A stretch of DNA of 64,000 nucleotides from Antedon mediterranea (Eukaryota; Echinodermata; Crinoidea; Comatulida; Antedonidae), in the NCBI RefSeq assembly GCF_964355755.1, contig NC_092674.1, forward strand, positions 4,595,001 to 4,659,000, written 5' to 3'. Both the position numbers and the translations under genes were made by a program. This document shows positions 60,603-64,000 of this stretch, one piece after another. The notes beneath the pieces were generated by a model, which ran no database searches, was not told the origin of the DNA, and saw nothing but the letters and a program-made list of their open reading frames with translations. Numbering within the stretch: position 1 is the stretch's first letter; every line of letters begins with the position of its first letter.

Positions 60603-61060
60603 TACTGATTGTGAAAGAGCTGTACTCTTACTGATTGTGAAAGAGCTGTACTCTTACTGATTGTGAAAGAGCTGTACTCTTACTGATTGTGAAAGAGCTG
60701 TACTCTTACTGATTGTGAAAGAGCTGTACTCTTACTGATTGTGAAAGAGCTGTACTCTTACTGATTGTGAAAGAACTGTACTCTTACTGATTGTGAAAGA
60801 GCTGTACTCTTACTGATTGTGAAAGAGCTGTACTCTTACTGATTGTGAAAGAGCTGTACTCTTACTGATTGTGAAAGAGCTGCACTCTTACTGATTGTGA
60901 AAGAGCTGTACTCTTACTGATTGTGAAAAAGCTGTACTCTTACTGATTGTGAAAGAGCTGTACTCTTACTGATTGTGAAAGAGCTGTACTCTTACTGATT
61001 GTGAAAGAGCTGTACTCTTACTGATTGTGAAAGAGCTGTACTCTTACTGATTGTGAAAAC
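60603..61060. repeat. 26-base minisatellite downstream of MRPL30
   Basis: Nearly 18 almost identical copies of a unit reading CTGTACTCTTACTGATTGTG plus AAAGAG. Only three or so point differences are visible, so the array is young or homogenised. Confidence 0.95.
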
Positions 61061-61214
61061 ATGGATGGTCGGTGGTGCTCAATTTAAAAATGTGTAATAA
61101 ATGAAAAATAAAGTTATACTATAAACTATTTACTTTTAATAATTGTCAAATTTGTGTGTACTAGATTATAGGACATGTTGAGATCAATGACAGTGATATT
61201 TATTTGCCTATCAT

Positions 61215-61440
61215 GGTATCACCTCTCTCTCTCTCTCTCTCGAAGTGCCATATCATGAGACTTTGGCGATCATGTTGTGCCACAATTCTCTGTCTATTGC
61301 CATATTCAGCAACTCCACTTCTTTGGTATTCTCGCCTCTATTCCGAATCCATTCAGCTATGCTGGCCAACCAAGTGACTCTTTTCCTCCCCCTGCTCCTT
61401 CTTCCTTCTTCTTCCACCTATATTACCTGTATTAAACAAA
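61215..61440 (-). pseudogene. LINE reverse-transcriptase C-terminal fragment
   Basis: The minus strand reads RVTWLASIAEWIRNRGENTK, then EVELLNMAIDRELWHNMIAK and, after a stop, YGTS. This follows the common LINE ending of the form RR-T-WL-NI-W ... DR--WR-M---GHGT. A (GA)n run forms the 3' tail. Dead fragment. Confidence 0.65.
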
Positions 61441-61689
61441 GTTTAGATATTTTCAATCATGGTCAAAGTTAGACTTGCCCCTTGTCTAGATAAATCCCTG
61501 AGTATGCATACTTTATGTCAAAAGTGTAAAATACACTGAAAAGATAAATAGGAAAAGATTTATTTGCTTTAACATGCTCCATTAAATCTGCAGGAACTCG
61601 AACAATTATTTGACAGAAAAAACAAATATTTCCTTTGCCAGTGGCCAATTGGATTGTGACCGTAAATCTTCTATTTGTAACCCTGGGTT

Positions 61690-62095
61690 ATTATTCTTTG
61701 ATTGTTTTTTAGGGTGGGTTACTATTAGAAGGGGGGTTACTATTAGAAGGGAGGATACTATTAGAAGAAGGTTACTATTACTAATGTTAAATTAGGCACC
61801 TGAAAATAGTAACCCACCCAAACTCAAAGGTACAAATAAACAAATTTGTTTGAACTCAAAACACTCAATCTTCCCTCACCCCCGAGATCAACATGCATTA
61901 TCTCCTTATTTTCAAAATACGGCTGTCATTAAAAAACAGACCAGTCTTCATGAGGTCATTTTATCAATAGTTTTTGTCAATCTAATAGTAACCCCATGGG
62001 TTACTATTAGAGTAGTGGGTTATTATTATAGATTGACTTATAAGGTAGGTTACTATTAGAAGGGGGTTACTATTAGGAGTTACGGTAATTAATGC
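61690..62095. repeat. GGTTACTATTAGAAGG repeat cluster
   Basis: Clusters of GGGTTACTATTAGAAGGG at both ends with the inverse AATAGTAACCCACCC at about 61806, so the block can fold back. Origin unknown. Confidence 0.6.
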
Positions 62096-62826
62096 TATTT
62101 TTCTTTGGATTAAGAAATTTACAAGGCTGGCTGGGCTGACGGTTTTAGCTACCTATTCGTGATTCACCAACATTGAACATTAAACTACGTCAAAAATCCT
62201 TTTTTAAGTACTCCAATATTTGATATGGAAAAAGTAATAGTATAACGGGTTTTGCATTTGTGACGTCATCTATGCAAATTAATACCAAGACGTTGCGGAA
62301 GTTCGTGAAATTGTCAAGATGGGAACAAGTGTAATAATGTGTTCCAGAATTGCAGGAAGATTACCGACAGTTTGAAAACAATGAATACTTCAATGAAAAC
62401 AATGAGCCAAAGTCTGTGTTGTGGTCAGTGGCGTAACCCAGGGACCCTGAGCTCAAGGGGCCCCCGAGACAGATATTAAAATGTGTCGAAAAGGGCTGAT
62501 AACACCCGATGCTTCCAGGGTTGGAGGGCCACTTAGGGTTCCTAAACCAGAAGCCTCTGCGTTATGCTACATGGTTGTGGTACCTTGTTTTTTTTTTCTC
62601 TTTTGTGGCGCAAACACCACTTTTATTCACATTCATATTATCTCATATTACATAAAATCGTATTATTTAACTTGTAAATGTCGTTACAGTTCATAAGTAA
62701 CATTTTTACATATATGAATTCTGTATTACTCCTTTTTTCATTAATTTTCTTATATTTTGTTACCTTGTTGGGTCAATAAGACAATATAATATTTGATGGA
62801 TTCAAGAAGTCATACAACCGTCTTGT

Positions 62827-63176
62827 AGGCTTGGTTCCCACTAGACGCAACGCAAGGACGTAAATGCAAGCCAGTAATCTGACCAATCATGACGCAATGG
62901 TCACATTTTCAATTCATTCACATTTATTCATCATTAAGATCCTTCGCGTTAAGATTAAATTATCTGCGTTGCGCTTACGTCCTTGCTTTGCGTCCTAGTG
63001 ATTTAATCTTCAACCAAAAAGGAAGACATGCATAGATAAAAACATTACTGGATCCTACAGTAAAGCGCACACGCAAAGATCAGACGGTGATTGGTCAAAT
63101 TACCTTCGTGGCGAGACGTGTCATAGTGGGAAACAAAGTTTTCGCTTGCGTTGTGTTCTACTAGTGGGAACTAAGC
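62827..63176. mobile_element. Family B complex, rearranged
   Basis: Left end AGGCTTGGTTCCCACTAGAC and right end CTAGTGGGAACTAAGCT before TTA. Between them is a block (63001-63145) that recurs, diverged, at 63178-63360. Confidence 0.7.
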
Positions 63177-63363
63177 TTTAATCTTTAACCAAAAAGAAAG
63201 ACGTGTCTAAATAAAATAGTAAACATTTTTTAGGCAGCTGTATTCTTGTCCCGACTGGATCCAATAGTTAAGCTTTGTTGAAGGACGCACACGCAAAAAT
63301 CAAATTACTTTCGCGGCGCGTTCGTTATGTCATAGTGGGAAACAAAGTTTTCAGTATGCGTAT

Positions 63364-63530
63364 TAAGCTCTGTCTACACTATCAAACGTTATGTGACAAC
63401 AAAATATGATGTGCCCATATATGGACATGATGATGTCATATCACTACCATATTTGGGCATATCCCTGCCATATTTGGGCACATCACACTTTTTTTTGTCA
63501 AACTAGTTTGATAGTGTAGACAGAGTCTTA
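63364..63530 (-). mobile_element. Family A MITE, copy 17
   Basis: Both ends well preserved (AGCTCTGTCTACACTATC; GATAGTGTAGACAGAG). Two core units and three CArG boxes. Confidence 0.92.
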
Positions 63531-64000
63531 ACAAGCAGGTTCCGAATCTCAACCATGACATTGTTTTCTCTAACAAACTCTTTAGGATGTTTCTTATTGC
63601 ATAACCGTTTCCAGCCACTGGTCGACCGTGTCTGAATCATAAGGTCACAGGACATTCTGAGTATAATAATAAACGGCCATTGACCTTAGATGTTGGGGAC
63701 AATGGTGAAAATGTCAAACGTCTTTGTTTACCTAGATGAATGGTTAGGAAGTGTCTGGCCCACATTTAGTTAAATTAAAATCCTCTTTTTTCGACATGTA
63801 TTTTCGCACTTCTCTATTTTTGTTTCTGGATACAGGTCATGATACATCATAACAATTTATGTTTATTTTCTGACTTTCAAAATTTTCAGTCAGAAATTCA
63901 ATTGCATTTTGTGTTGGTATAATCAATACAAAAAATATATTTCAATTCGTCACTTTTACGAAGTGAAATTTGTTATTAAATAAATATATTATATGCATGC

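Larger units (their letters stand above)
59579..63363. other. Region downstream of MRPL30
   Basis: No gene recognised. Holds family C copy 3, the 26-base minisatellite, a LINE fragment, the TTACTATTAG cluster, the family B complex and a lone transposon-like end (CAGTGGCGTAACCCAGGG near 62427). The remainder is unique AT-rich DNA. Confidence 0.6.

Noticed and set aside
61590-61670. Possible terminal exon ELEQLFDRKNKYF on the plus strand
   Set aside because: A fair acceptor (AAATCTGCAG) but only about 22 codons to a stop and no upstream partner exon.
63540-63640. Possible exon reading GWKRLCNKKHPKEFVRENN on the minus strand
   Set aside because: Looks protein-like, but splice sites are weak, it runs into a family A element, and no family is recognised.

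Overview
The window is animal nuclear DNA: split genes with GT-AG introns, large AT-rich introns, minisatellites and very many short inverted-repeat transposons. It looks like a marine invertebrate. The repeat style recalls echinoderms, but nothing here fixes the species. No prokaryotic, organellar or viral genes were recognised.

Two host genes can be read from end to end. TKFC (triokinase/FMN cyclase, a dihydroxyacetone kinase) lies on the minus strand at 55708-31911. It has 15 coding exons that join in frame to a 587-residue protein with both the DhaK and DhaL domains and their key residues. MRPL30 (mitochondrial ribosomal protein uL30m) lies on the plus strand at 56261-59189 in 3 exons, 155 residues. 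The two start codons are 553 bases apart and face away from each other, so they probably share a promoter region. One serves fructose/glycerone metabolism in the cytosol, the other mitochondrial translation; I see no functional tie beyond the promoter.

Layout: 1-31910 has no gene I can recognise, only repeats and unique AT-rich DNA. 31911-55708 is TKFC. Its intron 10 (39485-50702, 11.2 kb) holds a three-level nest. A 22-base minisatellite (41592-43615) is split by an outer transposon (ends 43616 and 48898), which is itself split by a complete 4225-base PIF/Harbinger transposon (43930-48154). That transposon carries a DDE transposase gene and a Myb/SANT-like partner gene. 55709-56260 is the shared promoter region and 56261-59189 is MRPL30. 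59190-64000 holds repeats and a decayed LINE end.

The most unusual aspect is the repeat system. Family A (17 copies) and family B (about 19 copies) dominate, with smaller families C, D, E, M1, M2 and G. Families B, M1 and M2, the cleanest copy of A, and the autonomous Harbinger all start with AGC and end with GCT. Those four short families are flanked by TTA or TAA duplications and the autonomous copy by ATT. This suggests one Harbinger-type system with many non-autonomous dependants. Family B has inserted into itself, apparently at the same internal site at two loci. Family A carries SRF-type CArG boxes, some in variable-number arrays. The palindrome TAGGCCTA is also strikingly over-represented outside the minisatellite.
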